From NCBI GenBank assembly GCA_019671005.1, contig CM033718.1, positions 31,078,508 to 31,142,507 on the forward strand: DNA of 64,000 bases, in the 5' to 3' direction. The position numbers and the translations under genes were made by a program. Shown in pieces: positions 13,521 to 26,565 of the stretch. How positions within the stretch are numbered: position 1 is the first letter of the stretch; every line of letters starts with the position of its first letter. The notes below the pieces were generated by a model. It searched no databases and was not told the DNA's origin. It saw only the letters and a list, made by a program, of their open reading frames with translations. The stretch is from Hibiscus mutabilis. Its lineage: Eukaryota; Streptophyta; Magnoliopsida; Malvales; Malvaceae.

Positions 13521-13915
13521 AATGGACTGTTTTGTGTTAATTCTTGATTAAATGGGACTGTTTTGACATGTCTAATTGTATACATAACTATGTGGACTGT
13601 TTTGTGTTAATTCATGATTAAATGGGACTGTTTTGACATGTCTAATTGTATACATAACTATGTGGACTGTTTTGTGTTAATTCATGATTAAATGGGACTG
13701 TTTTGACATGTCTAATTGTATACATAACTATGTGGACTGTTTTGTGTTAATTCATGATTAAATGGGACTGTTTTGACATGTCTAATTGTATACATAACTA
13801 TGTGGACTGTTTCGTGTTAATTCATGATTAAATGGGGCTGTTTTGACATGTCTAATCGTATACATAACTATGTGGACTGTTTTGTGTGAATTCATGATTT
13901 AATAGGACTGTTTGA
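13521..13915. repeat. Near-perfect 70-bp tandem repeat in LTR Q
   Basis: Units start 'tgtggactgttttgtg' at 13591, 13661, 13731, 13801 and 13871, which is an exact 70-bp period. The first three are virtually identical and the flanking ones are diverged, so the expansion is recent. Confidence 0.95.
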
Positions 13916-14165
13916 TCATCTATACATATTCATATGAAGTTTTGGAAAGTTATGAATGCACATAAGCATATAATATAAATTGTTTGAATATATGTATATA
14001 GACATGATAAGGATGGTTTGATGAATATATGAAGGATTGAATTAGTTCTAATGACTTGATATTTGTGTGAGGTACCTATCATGGTAAGGACTAGTAGAAG
14101 GAAAGTGTTAGTAGGAAGCAACGACTAAGTGTGGATTCAGGTATCTCGTAACTTCGGGATAAGAG

Positions 14166-15268
14166 GTGAGTGTAGTCACATGAGTCTCGGGTAACACGGA
14201 GTTATCCTGATGTTTGATTTATTACTATTAAGAACTTAATGTTTGTGGATGAATTTCATTATTTATATACATTGTGTAAAAGACTCAAATAGAGCTAATT
14301 GTGGTTGAGCATACATTCACAGCATGACATTCATGTTTAAACTTGAATGATGTTGCATTTCTTATGTTTTAATGCCTTTCTATGCTTGAGTAATTGATTA
14401 TGGAATGCCTTGATGGGGAGATGAATGAATAATGGATAATAAGCTTGGAATACTAACTAACTAAGGACAAGGAGATTTACAATGAAAGACTAATCAGTTA
14501 ACTCTAAGGAGTAAAGAAGTAAGGAAATTTGAATGATATTATAAGCTACTAAAATAAGGAAAGAATCAAGGTTACTTGTAACCTAAGAAATATCTGTTAG
14601 CTTTAAAAGTAAAGCTACTTGTACAACAAGCAACTTCTCGAATATCAAACTAAGATAAAACATATAAGCCGCCTCTTTAAATGGAAGACCTTGGATCTAC
14701 TGGTTGATGCCTAAAATGTTTGGACTATGGTCCCTTGTTATTAAGATCAAATGATCTTTTAGTGCCTTTTGTACTCTTGTTTTAGCAATTCCTTAGGGGA
14801 TGCCCTCTTGATATGTTCGATATTAGCCATTGCTATGTGCTCTGAGCTATGTACCGCCTAGACTAATATTATTCATCACCAACAGTGATCCAAGACAAAC
14901 CCACAAAAGATATAAAAATGTTATATTAAGCAAAGAATGCAGGAATGTTATAATCAAGTATTTCATATGTTAACTCCTGGTGAGCCTGGAATTTGGTAGC
15001 TCAAGATGAGCTTTGTAATTAATGGTTAATGGTGATAATGAAATGACTCCTAATGGAGTACAGACGAATGGTTCAAGTCCAAGTATCGAATGATACCTTG
15101 AAGAGTAAATCCTTAAAGAAATGTTTAATAAACGAGAATGTTCATGTATAAACATCTTCATGAATGACTTGATTCTTTCGTAACTTTATTCATTAATAGT
15201 TACTGTATTGACATGGCTATCTCACTTAGGCTATATAAGCCTAATGCACTCCATTTCATGCATTGTAG
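14166..15268 (+). other. Putative LTR leader intron in Q
   Basis: The donor-like AAGAG|GTGAGTGTAG has GT at 14166. The acceptor-like 'catttcatgcattgtag' ends at 15268. Length would be 1,103 bp. Support comes from position and from the same signals in the related LTRs. Confidence 0.35.
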
Positions 15269-15625
15269 GATAAACAAGTGTGCTTGTCTCTATTATGGTT
15301 GAGAGTTACGAGTCTTAGCTCGAAGTTCCTGTAGAATTGGAAACTATCTTAGATAGTTACTCCTAGGATGGTGGCACTTTACTTGTCTATTGTATGAAAT
15401 GTACCTCATGTATTGTATAATCTAATTAATGTTTGATATTATAATGTGGAAATTTTTGTAATTGAGCCATTCGAATGGATGTTTGGAGGTCATATTATGT
15501 ATGTATAATATTTGATTTATATGTCTTAGCTAAACATGATGTTACCTTCGAATGGGTCCTTGGGTAATAAGACATGTTTATAAATCCTTACATGACTTCT
15601 TGGAGTATATTGACTTAATCAAATT

Positions 15626-15648
15626 GATATATATATATATATATATAT
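15626..15648. repeat. (TA)n microsatellite
   Basis: An uninterrupted run of alternating T and A of about 22 bp, within LTR Q. Confidence 0.9.
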
Positions 15649-16111
15649 TAAGTAATGTATGTGGTAAATGATGCGAATAGGAGGGCTCGATCTGTTAAAA
15701 TGAGAATGTTAATGATCAAGTTTATAATTGACTAATAAGATGTATCCTTTGAAATGTCCTTGATTACTAGTAAACCTTAAAGGTTTTATAAAGGAATGTA
15801 TGAATATACTCACGCCATAAATTATGGGTGAATCTATTACAACTATTGAGGTTGGCCATTGGTCCAGTTTTGTTAAAGACTTCGGAATTAAGAGTTGATT
15901 AATCATGTGAATAATTTGGTTAAGTTGTTTTACATTTGGATGATTGGTTAAGCTTGGTAGAACCAAGCTTATGTTAAGAGAAAGTTAAGTGAGTTAAGGA
16001 AACATTTTGTTAATCTATAGTTGGATAAAAAGAAATTTTTAAATTTTTTGGTTCGTATCTTCGGTTTTGCTTGTTGTGACATCTTAAACTCCAGTTTCCT
16101 TCTGGGCCGAG

Positions 16112-16116
16112 TTTAG
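16112..16116. repeat. Target-site duplication TTTAG, left copy, of element R
   Basis: TTTAG directly precedes the TGTAATACC start of R at 16117. It recurs at 61459-61463 directly after R's final TTACA. Joining across R restores an LTR end of the family type. Confidence 0.9.
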
Positions 16117-18488
16117 TGTAATACCCCAAAACTCGGCCTAGAATTATGATTCAAATTAGAAAGCTAAATAATTAGTTGAATCTATGAAGTAATTGATTAA
16201 GAGGGATCAAAATAGAAACATTAAAAATATGGATAACCATTTTGAGAATGGATTAAACTGAATAAAGGATTAATAAAAGGATCAAGGGCCAATTTGAATG
16301 AGAATTAAAGACTAAGAGCTTAATTGGGAAGTTAGAATTGTGAACATGCAAAACTTGGTAGGTTGCATGTAAAAGTAATTTAAAGCATGACACCTAAACA
16401 CATGTCAACAATTTATGTGAACATGTGTTCGGGAAAGGTGACTCACACTTTGGGGAGGAAATATGACAACAAAAGGTGTCATCTTCATCTTCCCTCAACC
16501 GATTATGAGGAGAGGAAATAGAAAAGAGAGAGAAGGGAGAAAGCTTGATGACATCCATGGGGTTCTTGAAAGATTAGGCCATGGTAGGACTAAATTGAGT
16601 TAGAATTCACATTGAGGAAGGTAAAATGCTTGATTCCTCACTTCAATTATATGTTTGAATCTTGAAATTGTGTGTGTTAGTAGCTAAATTGCTAAAGAAA
16701 ATGTATATGGTTGCTGGAAATTTGAGAATAGGAATTATGGTTGAAAACAGTTTAGAATAGGGACTGTTTACTGGTGAAAATGTTTAAGCATGCTAATTGA
16801 ATGTAATACCCTGAATTGGTCACATTGTTAGGTTAGTTGAGGATTGAATTGAGTAAATAAGTTGCTGGAAAATGAATGCATCTAATTGGATTAGTTAAAA
16901 CTAGGTAATGGACTGCTCAATTGATGAATTAGAAGTGTAATATTGATCAAATAGATCAAATTGAATTTAACATGATAATGCCCTATTTTAAGCACATTGC
17001 TAGGTGAATTAGAATGACCTAGACATGTAAGAACATGAAAATAAGTTGAATTGCCATGATATAACCTTGTTTAGATGAGTTATGAAGCTAGAAACTCAAC
17101 CTAGTGTAATCTGCCCAGAATAGAGTATTCTGGGCAGTAACTTTGAAAAATCAACATAAATGGTATAAAAGGAATTTAAGGATGGAAATTTTATGGACAA
17201 TACCTTGACATGTCTAAATTCATTAGGAGAAAACAAAACTAAATTCTGGATTGTATAATGAATTGTAGAGAATAAAAACTAGGGACAGTGGAAATTGTCC
17301 AGTGTAGCAAATTGCTTTGTCTTTAAGTTAAAAACTATATTAATTGGCAGAGAACTAAAATGCAATACCTATATGTATAGAAATACAGTTAAGTTATCTT
17401 TCCAACAGTGTAAACCAATTGAAATTCTGACGTACAGAATGAAAGTTTGCACGTTTAAGTGAACAGACTACATGTTGCCTAGTAACAACAGTTTAGGTAA
17501 TTGTACACTATTTTGGGACAGTTTTGGAAACTGTATTGTAAACAGTTTTGGGGCATTGGTTATTGTCCTGTTTTACATGAATTGAAGTATACATAAGTGT
17601 AGTTATGTATAGTAAAGAATGTATGTGAACATGCTGCCAGATTTGTATATGATGTGTACTTGTAACATTGCCTTGATTGAATGATTATGTGATCTTGTTT
17701 TGACATGTATATACTTGTGTAATGTGATAGAACCAGGGGTGAACTTGGTGGATGAGGATTAGTGGAACATCCTAAAGCTAAGAACAATGGAGTGTGGATC
17801 CAAGACTAGCTAAGCTTGGAGTATTGTGAGTGTAGTTTTGTAGGGTTAGGACTTAGGTCCTAACCAAATATGCATGCTTAAATTACTTGTCATCCTTGTA
17901 TTGTTTAAATAGACTTAATATAGGCTTGATCATGTACATAAAGGGAAGATTGTGTAAGCTAAACTTGTAAGTGAATAAAAGCATGAAAGTTGACTAGATA
18001 ATCAAAAAGAAAAGTGAAAACAAAAGTGTGAATTCTTGTTCTTGAATGTGGCTATTCGAATAGTAGCATATATATGTACTTCCATGATATATGAGGTGTG
18101 ATATTTGAGTCTTGAATGCTATTCATTCGAATGCTTGCTTGATGCCTAAGGTAGTGTATGCTAAGTGTTTACTTGAGGAATGAGATGGTTATGTGAATGC
18201 TTACTTGTATGTTCTCCATGGTTTAACATTTAAGAACATGATTGAACCATGAAATAAAGACATTGCTTATTGCCTAAGGGTATATATTCGAATACTTGCT
18301 TGAATGACAAGATAACAAGTGAATTGAGGAGCTAAGGCTCAACTAGCCTAAGGGCTAAGAATGATATTGCTATAACTTGCTTGAATGTGATTCTTGAACA
18401 CAATTATCTTAACTGGAACATGAAAGCATAAAAATAAGTAACAATAACAAGCTTTAAAGTAAAATAAGAATTCTTGTGCCACAAGATA
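16117..18488 (+). mobile_element. Left LTR of R, segment 1
   Basis: This begins TGTAATACCCCAAAACTCGG and matches 45874-47463 closely over its first 1.6 kb. It contains a GTGACTCAC site near 16440, a purine-rich tract near 16510-16545, the GGACAGT palindrome variant at 17282-17302, donor-like ATT|GTGAGT with GT at 17826, and the GGTTAGGAC palindrome at 17844-17865. It is interrupted by solo LTR S. No gene is seen. Confidence 0.85.
18484..18488. repeat. Target-site duplication AGATA, left copy, of solo LTR S
   Basis: AGATA precedes TGTAAACC at 18489. The second copy is at 24178-24182, right after the terminal TTACA. Confidence 0.9.
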
Positions 18489-19395
18489 TGTAAACCCCTC
18501 GCCCGGGTTAGGATCGAGAAGCGTTACGACGAGAAAACGAACAAGCAAAACAAAAATATGGGCCAATTAAAATTTTTCTCTTCATCTAGAACTCATCTCT
18601 AATAAATGAATTGCTTATCTGGCAAGTTATTAATATGATCAAACATATTAAACTTATGCTCATTATAGAATACCAATATGGTTTAGTTACTACTTATAGG
18701 ATCAAATTAAAACATTTTACATTTACTTGTTTAACAAGAAACTTACTAGACTATTTCTATTAAACTTTCGAAATCCATACTAGATTAAGTTCAAGATAAT
18801 TTCAAGTCCAATTTAAATCTTCTATTTTAACTATAGTAACCTTCAAGATCAACATATATATATCATTCGAATGAGGCTACAAGCAAGTTTCAAGGGTTAG
18901 GTTCAACTTCATTACAAGACCATTAAATTATCAGGATCAATTCAATTAGGTTAAGTTTAGACTTCTAAGGCATTACAATTGAATTACGCAAACCAATTAG
19001 GATCTTAGACCTATTCGAATGGTCCACTAATCAAGTTAACTATAATCAAACTAAACCAATTCATGATCTCTAATAGCTTAGCCAATTTGAAACAATTAAG
19101 TTATTAACATGGTTCAAATGCAAGACAAATTTAGAACATTACCAAGTGATCACCTTTTATACATATATGCATCAAGAGTACCATTAAAGTCATTACAAGA
19201 CTTAATCAAATATTACATACAATTTACAAAACATCCAAATGCATGACCTATAGGACTTATACATAAGTCTAGGTTGCCACCATCTAGGAGTACTTAAAAT
19301 GATTACAAAATCGCACATCAAGCATAGTATGCCTTGCCCCGTGTTAGAGAAAAATATAGCTTCAGGGTCAAGGTATCGATCGGGATGACTTTAAC

Positions 19396-22300
19396 CTAAG
19401 GTTTGGGAAGAATGCAAACAAGAGTGATAAGTACATAATGTACTTAGTGAGGTAGTATCTAGAACTAGTAGCTTATCAAGTTTAGGGTCTTTAATTCAAT
19501 AACTTAATCAAGTTTTAATCAAGTTAGTTTGAAGCATAACTTAGAGTTCAATCATCAATTGAGTATACAATCACACAATGATCAAGGGGTTCAATTCAAG
19601 GGTTTACCTTACACATTCAACAAGCATCCCATATTCAAAAACTAGGCACCAATCAAGTGTTCAATCATTTCATTCGATTTAGGCCACCAAACAAGACAAT
19701 CAAACATTCCTATTTAATTTAGACTCATTTATGTTTAACTTATCTTTCGAGAAAAAAGTAGTCTTAACCTTCCATTTATCAAGTGTCTTAATTGACCTTT
19801 TACTTATATACATCACTCAAATCATTTCTTTCACTTCATAGCATGTAAACTTATTAGACCATTTGGTTAAGCCTAGTATTCTATATTAGTTAGCTCTTGT
19901 CTTGGTTTTAAGTATAATTATCTAAGGTGATTCACTATTCAAGGTCAAGAGTTCATTTAGGGCAATAACCAAAACTGTCCAAACTGTTTACAATACAGTT
20001 TACAAAACTATCCAAATCACCTAGACTACTACTGACAGAGAGCTTGTGAACTGTTTACTTAAACATACATAATTTTCATTCCGTACGTCGAAATTTCAAT
20101 TAGTTTACACCGTTTGAAAGCTTACTTAACCATCTTTACAACCGTTTAGACCTTTCACTTTAATGTCTGTCCAATTAATACAGTTTTTAGTTCCAAGACA
20201 GGGCAATTGCATTTCTGGATAGTTTGCACTGTCCAGAGGTTTTCATTTCCAGATTCCAGCTCAAAATCCAAAATTCAATTCTGTTTTCTCCTAATGAAAA
20301 TATATATATTAAGGTTCAATCCATATAAATTTTAGCCCTGAATTCGACCTACACAATTTATGGTGATTTTTCAAAGTTGCTGCCCATAACGGAGTTTTCT
20401 GGGCAGATTTCACTAGACTTGATTTTAACTTCTTTATTTACCTAGACATGCTTCTAGAATTATTATTCAACATATAAACATATTCCTACTAGTCTAGGTC
20501 AGTCCAATTTACCTATTAATGGGATTAAAACAGGACATTATAATACTATGCTTGAATTAATCCATTTGATCAAAACATTTCTTTAATTCACTATTTGGGC
20601 AGTCCATCATCTAGTCTTAGCCAATTCAATTCCATGTAGTTATGGTTCATTTTAATCCATTAAACTAGCGTGAATAATCCCTTATATTAAATCTAAACTT
20701 CTAATTCATGTTAGGTTGAGCTAGACAAGCAATTTAGGACACTAGTCCTTTTCGAACAACAACAAGGTAAACTTATCTTATATAGCATCATTCTACATTT
20801 AATTCCTTTAGATTTAGTCCAATTATTTAGACTCTTAACTCTATTCGAATTAAGTAGACTTATAGATACAATTCCATTTCCAAACAAGAATTAATTCAAT
20901 CTCAAAAACCAAGCAATCCAATTCAAAATCATTCATCTCACCAATCAAGCAAGGATTATAACTACAAGCATTAAGCAATATCTATCAAACAATCACATGT
21001 TCCCAATTCGATTAGGAGCTCTTATTTCCATGTTCAATTAGTCAATTTTACATGTATTCTTAGGGTGACAAGCTCATCAAATCATTCATATGAATTCTTT
21101 ACAATTTCCTTATCAAGAAACAAGAGCACACATATTTCAATCAAGTGTAGCTTAGTTCATTTTAATCTTATTATCAAGTTTTGTTCATTTTAATCAAGTT
21201 TAACCATGTTAAGCCTAATCAAGCAAAGACAAGTCCTAGCTAGCTCATCTAGCATCTTTCGAATGGGCAAGCTCATGAAATCAAGGATTCATTTCAAGAA
21301 ATTATATTGTACAATTCAAGCAAGTAGCCATTTACATGTATTAGGTGATCTAACATGCAATGTTTTAGCAAGAATCAAACATATCAAGCAAATCAAGCAT
21401 AGAGATCACCAAATCCAATTCGAATAGGATCTTTCACCTTATGATTTATCCTTCAAGTAATGAGCAATTCAAGATAGCATGTACATCATTTTATTCATGT
21501 AATTTCATTACATTACAAGTTCATTTGCAAGTGTCAAGTTTGCTCATTCATTAATCATGTTAACGTGTCTTATTGCAAGTTCATTAGTCTTGTTTTGCCT
21601 TGGTAGATAGTAGGACAAGGTAATCGAGTCTCAAGTGTGTACACAAAGTACCTAGCATGTTATCGTATTAAGTTGGTATGCAAGGTACCTAAACAAGAAT
21701 GTGTCTGCTACACCACGTATTAGGTTACACAAAGTACCTGAACAATAAGGTGTCTGTTACACCACGTGTTAGAGTACACAAAGTACCAAACATGTTATCG
21801 TATTAAGTCGAGCTCTAGATTCTAAGGCATGTTGTTCTACCTAAGACCAACTAGCAACCAAGGACTTATTGAATCTTTTTATTATCAAGCGATCACACGT
21901 CAAGTTTTTAAGCATCAAGCAATTCAAGATCAAATTCATTTTAAGCCTTTAAGCCATGTGAACCTTAGTTCATTTTACAAGTGATCAAGAATTTCAAGCA
22001 TCAAGTAAGGTCACTGAAACCTTCAAGCAATTCGAACAGGCCATTCAAGACAAGGTAGCACATTTCATTCATTTTCATTAGGTATCAAGCAAGAATTTTT
22101 CTTAACCATTCATGTAGTACTCGAATGGTGTTATTAAACATTTGTTTCATAGTCTAGCTTTAGTATCAAGTTATTTACATATCCAGCATTTAATAGTTCC
22201 AAGTGTATATTCAATTTAAATGTCCATTAGCTATCAAGAAAGGTCATGTAGTCAATCAAATGTTTAAATCACAATCACTTAAGTATCAAGCTTATCCAAG

Positions 22301-22711
22301 TTTAAGTATTTAATAGTCAAGCACATTCAAGTTCAAGCCTTATTCTCCAAGGTTATGAATGCCCTTAAGTTAATTAGAGGCTTAGCTCAAGTGATATGTA
22401 TCATTCTGGTATTGTCAAGTACATATATTCATGTTTTAGGTTATCAAGCATGTTTATCCTAGACATATCAAGAAGCATTCAAATAAAGCATTCAATAATT
22501 CAAGTAAATTCAAACAATGGTCACATAGTTTATTTGCATGGCCAGAATTACATCAAGCATATCTCATTAATCCAATTTCCATTTAAGCATTCTTCCCTTA
22601 TACATTTACCGAATAGAATTTAGGTTCATTTCATGAGAATTTCATATCAGCAAGGTAACAGATGTAATTGGTTAGGACCTAAGTCATAACCCTAAGTAAA
22701 GCTACACTCAC
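19396..22711 (-). other. Putative LTR leader intron in S
   Basis: On the minus strand, CAAG|GTGAGT lies at 22711 and a pyrimidine-rich tract plus CTTAG ends at 19396. Length is 3,316 bp, close to the 3,226 bp of P1, the same subfamily. Confidence 0.4.
21620..21825. repeat. GTACACAAAGTACC tandem units in S
   Basis: Units carry GTACACAAAGTACC and alternate with GTGTCTGYTACACCACG. They end at the conserved agctctagattctaag block. This is the minus-strand counterpart of 7795-7960. Confidence 0.75.
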
Positions 22712-24844
22712 CTTGTATCCCGAAGTTACGGGATACCCGAATCTTCATTCATATCCCGATACTTATCCATCCTTTCTATCATCTTCTTAATTTAGTATTC
22801 AAATAATGTAAGCATGTATTAGAACCAAATCGAACTCAATTCACACATGCATTCCATTTCAAGTATACATGCTATTACAAACACCAAAACTGTTTTCTGG
22901 CAGTTTGTACACCCTTCACTAAATTGACTATATCTTTTAATATACACGTCGGAATTTAAATCCGTTTATACTTTTGGAAAGATAACTTAATTATCAATCC
23001 ATCCATATATGGATCATATTTTAAGCCCTTCTACATCAATACAGTTTTTTAGTTAAAGTCAGGTCAATTTACAGTTTCAAAACTGCCCAGATTACACTTA
23101 GGTCCACTTTAGTAAGCTAATTAGCCTAATACCCTTACATGTTCAAACCATCCCTTTTCACCTTAGTTTCCCCTATTTTTCCCTTGTTTTCACAAGTTAA
23201 GATTGGTCCTTAAATCATCCAATTAAGTCCTCAATTTAACAGTTTTTCCAGAACAGTCCATATTTCACTAATTCTGCCAATTACACTATAAGACCATCCA
23301 TTTAACTATAATTCAAGCAATCCTAGTTAACCAGTATTCGTTTTGACCCCTCCCCTGTTTTTAGCTCATTTTACAGCCTTTCATTTTATTCAATTCAATC
23401 CCGAATTCACAGGTTTATTCAAAACAGTCCTGTTAGCCAATCAAGCAATTTAGGTGACTAGTTTCAGTACTAGTTCCATTTTCAGCAATTAGACACTATT
23501 TATAATTGTTCAATGATCCAATTCGTTTCCTATTCATGTTTTTCCAGCAAGTATTTCATTCAATTAAATATAGGTTTCACTTTATATGCCATTCGAACCA
23601 TACCCCAAATCTAAGGTTCATGTTAGCTATTGTTCTCATGCATGCTAACATGTTCACTTTCAATTTACCAACCTATCAAGCTTTGATCTAGACTCAATTC
23701 ACAAGTATACACATTCAACAAATAATTCACAATTCAAATCAAGGTAATTAGCACTCGAATCACTTACAATGCTTTCTAGCTTTAATTTCTATGATGATAC
23801 CCCATGCAAGCTTTCAAGCTCCTTCAATGGAGTTTTCTCTCAATTTTCTTTCTCCTTCTCCCTAATTCTATTCGGCTGGTGAAGGGGAAAAGATGAAGAT
23901 GATACATTTTAGTGGATATAGGAAATGTCAATTTTACCCCTTAATTAACCACTAATCAAAGCTTAAGCATGTGCAATTTAAGAACTTAGGATTTTTGCAT
24001 GCAATCCTCTTTTCTTCATTTAATTCGATTTGGTCACTCTTAAATTGGTCATTCAATTCATTCAATCTTTCAATTAGGTCACTAGTCATCTTAATTGATT
24101 TAGGATCAAGCTTAATTAAGCTAGCTAATTAGGTTATTTAGCTTGATTACTTCTAGGGTACGTTTTAGGGTATTACAAGATATCCTCTAATGAAAGTGAA
24201 AGATTTAAAAGACTTAAGTTGCCTTAAATGGAAGTCCTTGGATACATTGGTATGATGCTTGGTATTCTTGGGACTACGGTCCATGAGCCACGGCTCGGGG
24301 GGACGCCCCATTACATGTAATATGTTATTGGCGACAGTAGGAGGTAACGGGGGAGTTGTACGGAGATTGGCGACAGTTGGTTGGATAGTGAGAAGTATAG
24401 GATTCTTGGACCTTTATGACCAAACACGGACCAATGTCATTCAGAACCAACTGTGATCCAAGGCAAACATGTTAAATGACATGAACCTTATTGAAAATTA
24501 AATAAGAAATTCAAAAGATAATCTTGAATGTGTACATAATGTCTAAAGAAAGCTCTTGGTGAGCATAATGTCTAAAGAAAGAAAGCTCTTGGTGAGCATA
24601 ATGTCTAAAGAAAGCTCTTGGTGAGCATTACTTGAATTACTTGACATGAAATCTTGCTACTTGAGTTACTTGATATGTAAGCTTACTTGAACACTTGAAT
24701 TACTTGATATGCAAACTTGATTACTTGAACTACTTGTTACTTGATTTGATTTCTTGAGCCATTTGCTACATGACTTGATTTCGTGGGCTACTTGTTACGT
24801 GGCTTGGATTGATTGGAAATATGAATTGTTTTACATGTGTAAAT

Positions 24845-25530
24845 GTATGAGTAAGTTTGCTGCCATGTTAAGTGATATTAAGTCTAAAACTGGACTGTTT
24901 TATGTGTGTAAATGTACGAGTAAGTGAGCTGCCATGTTAAGTGATATTAATTCTATAACCGGACTGTTTTATGTGTGTAAAAGTATGAGTAAGTGTGCTG
25001 CCATGTTAAGTGATATTAAGTCTAAAACCGGACTGTTTTATGTGTGTAAATGTGTGGGTAAGTGTGCTGCCATGTTAAGTGATATTAAGTCTAAAACTAG
25101 ACTGTTTTATGTGTGTAAATGTATGAGTAAGTGTGCTGCCATGTTAAGTGATATTAAGTTTAAAACCAGACTGTTTTATGTGTGTAAATGTCTGAGTAAG
25201 TGTGCTGCCATGTTAAGAGATATTAAGTTTAAAGCCGGACTATTTTAGGTGTATAAATGTGTGAGTAAGTGTCCTGCCATGTTAAGTGATATTAAGTCTA
25301 AAACCGGACTGTTTTATGTGTGTAAATGTATGAGTAAGTGTGCTACCATGTTAAGTGATATTAAGTCTAAAACCGGACTGTTTTATGTGTGTAAATGTGT
25401 GAGTAAGTGTGCTGCCATGTTAAGTGATATTAAGTCTAAAACCGGACTATTTTATGTGTATAAATGTATGAGTAAGTGTGTTGCCATGTTAAGTTATATT
25501 AAGACTAGAAGTGGACTGTTTGCTAGGCTT
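24845..25530. repeat. About ten copies of a 69-bp tandem repeat in R
   Basis: Units contain 'gactgttttatgtgtgtaaa', 'gagtaagtgtgctgccatg' and 'gatattaagtctaaaacc'. The period is 69 bp. Because 69 is a multiple of three, one frame stays open over long parts (24934-25248 and 25249-25551) and would read as a 23-residue Cys-containing repeat. I regard that as a by-product of the period, not as a gene. Confidence 0.9.
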
Positions 25531-25559
25531 ATTGTCTTCATGATTATGTGAACAAGTTA

Positions 25560-25915
25560 TAAACATATATGGACAGTTTTGAACTCGTTATAAGCATACA
25601 TGGACAGATTTAAATGAATTGAAAGTCACTATGGACTGTTTTTACTTGTAATTAAGTGTAAACATGTATAATGGACAAATTGAACGAATTAAAAGCCACT
25701 ATGGACTATTTTTACTTGTAATTATGTGTAAACATGTATAATGGACAGAATTGAACGAATTAAAAGTCACTATGGATTGTTTTTACTTGTAATTATGTGT
25801 AAACATGTATAATGGACAAAGTTGAAAGAATTGAAAGTTACTATGGACTGTTTTTATCTTAATTAAGTGTAAACATGTATAATGGACAAAATTGAACGAA
25901 TAATTCTCGAAAATA
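25560..25915. repeat. Second ~70-bp tandem array in R
   Basis: Four to five units contain 'ctatggactgtttttactt', 'gtgtaaacatgtataatgg' and 'ttgaacgaat', with a spacing of about 70-71 bp. The sequence differs from the preceding array apart from the shared TGGACTGTTTT core. Confidence 0.85.
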
Positions 25916-26560
25916 GGAACTATTTTTTAGGTATTAAATTATGTAAACATGACATGTTGTTAAGTATAACCTTGATTGATTGAATGTGGCTATACTTAAC
26001 TTGGAATTTCTGTGAGTTACTTGAATATGTTATTGAATGTTTGAAAGGTGTTAAAGCTTGAATTAGAATCCACGTCCTTGCTTGTCATGTTATTTAAAAT
26101 GCTATAAACCTTGAATAGGACTACTTGACTAAATGGAACCTAATCTAAGTAATTGGTTAAATATGGATACTACCTCACTATGTACAAATTATACTTGTCA
26201 CTCTTGTTTCCTTTCATCGCAACCAACATGTTAGGTATTCTAAACACTTTCTTGATCCTGAAGTTAGATTTCTTGAGCCTGAAGCAAGACACAAGTGGAG
26301 CTTTAATATGAATCCTTACTTGTTTTGTATAACTACTAGTTGATGGTGGCACCTAGTCTTATTTATAGCTAAGGCTAGTTCATGCATTTTGTATGTTTGG
26401 AAGCTTGTATATAAATATGATTTGACCTCTAATGTTGTGTAAGACTAAGAATCGAATGTTTACACTAAATAATCTTGTTTAGTTGAATCTACATAGAATG
26501 TTCCAAGTATTGAATATTATATCCTACATGACCATGTCTAATTAATGTGAAATGAGTAAA

Positions 26561-26565
26561 CCATT
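26561..26565. repeat. Target-site duplication CCATT, left copy, of the Ogre element
   Basis: CCATT stands immediately before TGTAGCGATG at 26566 and again at 44729-44733 after the terminal TTACA. The uninterrupted relative at 60500-60545 shows the pre-insertion arrangement. Confidence 0.95.

Larger units (their letters stand above)
12679..16116 (+). mobile_element. LTR Q, plus strand, with two tandem arrays (finishes at 61464-61472)
   Basis: This long-LTR segment begins with unique sequence shared with 62128 onward, and carries two arrays of about 70-bp repeats. It then has donor-like AAGAG|GTGAGT with GT at 14166, a GGACTATGGTCC hairpin near 14725, and an acceptor-like site ending at 15268. 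At 16112-16116 it is interrupted by element R. Across R the sequence resumes at 61464 with a GACGTTACA terminus, so Q ends at 61472. P2 seems to be inserted at its left side. No gene is seen. Confidence 0.65.
18489..24177 (-). mobile_element. Solo LTR S, 5,689 bp, inserted in R's left LTR
   Basis: Starts TGTAAACCCC at 18489, ends GGGTATTACA at 24177, and is flanked by AGATA at 18484-18488 and 24178-24182. It is the reverse complement of the P1 type. In coding (minus) sense the modules are: donor-like CAAG|GTGAGT with GT at 22711-22710, GGTTAGGAC palindrome at 22670-22691, GTACC repeats at 21620-21825, GGACAGT palindrome at 20215-20236, GTACA palindrome near 19425-19445, and acceptor-like CTTAG at 19400-19396. 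No PBS, gag or pol lies next to it, which is what recombination between two LTRs leaves behind. The open frames in it (for example 21206-21427, 22396-22623 and 23506-23691) have no recognisable product. Confidence 0.9.
17826..26234 (+). other. Putative LTR leader intron in R (interrupted by S)
   Basis: The donor-like ATT|GTGAGTGTAG starts at 17826. The acceptor-like pyrimidine tract with GTTAG ends at 26234. Net length without S and its duplicated target site is 2,715 bp. It would contain the triplicated 33-bp unit and both ~70-bp arrays. Confidence 0.35.
24183..26565 (+). mobile_element. Left LTR of R, segment 2
   Basis: This continues R after S. It has a GGACTACGGTCC hairpin near 24268, followed by a GC-rich insert (about 24280-24400) that LTR Q lacks at the same place. 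A 33-bp unit 'ataatgtctaaagaaagctc...' is present three times at about 24538-24632. Two ~70-bp tandem arrays follow, then a GTACA palindrome remnant near 26185 and an acceptor-like site at 26234. It ends at the Ogre insertion. The open frame at 24259-24456 comes from the GC-rich insert and is not recognisable. Confidence 0.85.

Noticed and set aside
16430..16450. GTGACTCAC as a bZIP-type regulatory site in R (also near 46182)
   Set aside because: A short motif that can arise by chance; the Q-like copy has GTGAGTCAC at a comparable place, but this is too little to call a regulatory element.
22396..22623. A 75-codon frame in S, nearly identical to the minus-strand frame at 6975-7202
   Set aside because: S and P1 are copies of the same LTR, so identity of the DNA explains it. 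The frame is antisense to the LTR and has no recognisable domain.
24934..25551. Two adjoining open frames that would encode a 23-residue Cys-containing repeat protein
   Set aside because: The frame stays open because the DNA repeat is 69 bp, a multiple of three. Two stops interrupt it, homologous arrays of 70 bp do not keep a frame, and there is no start context or relative.
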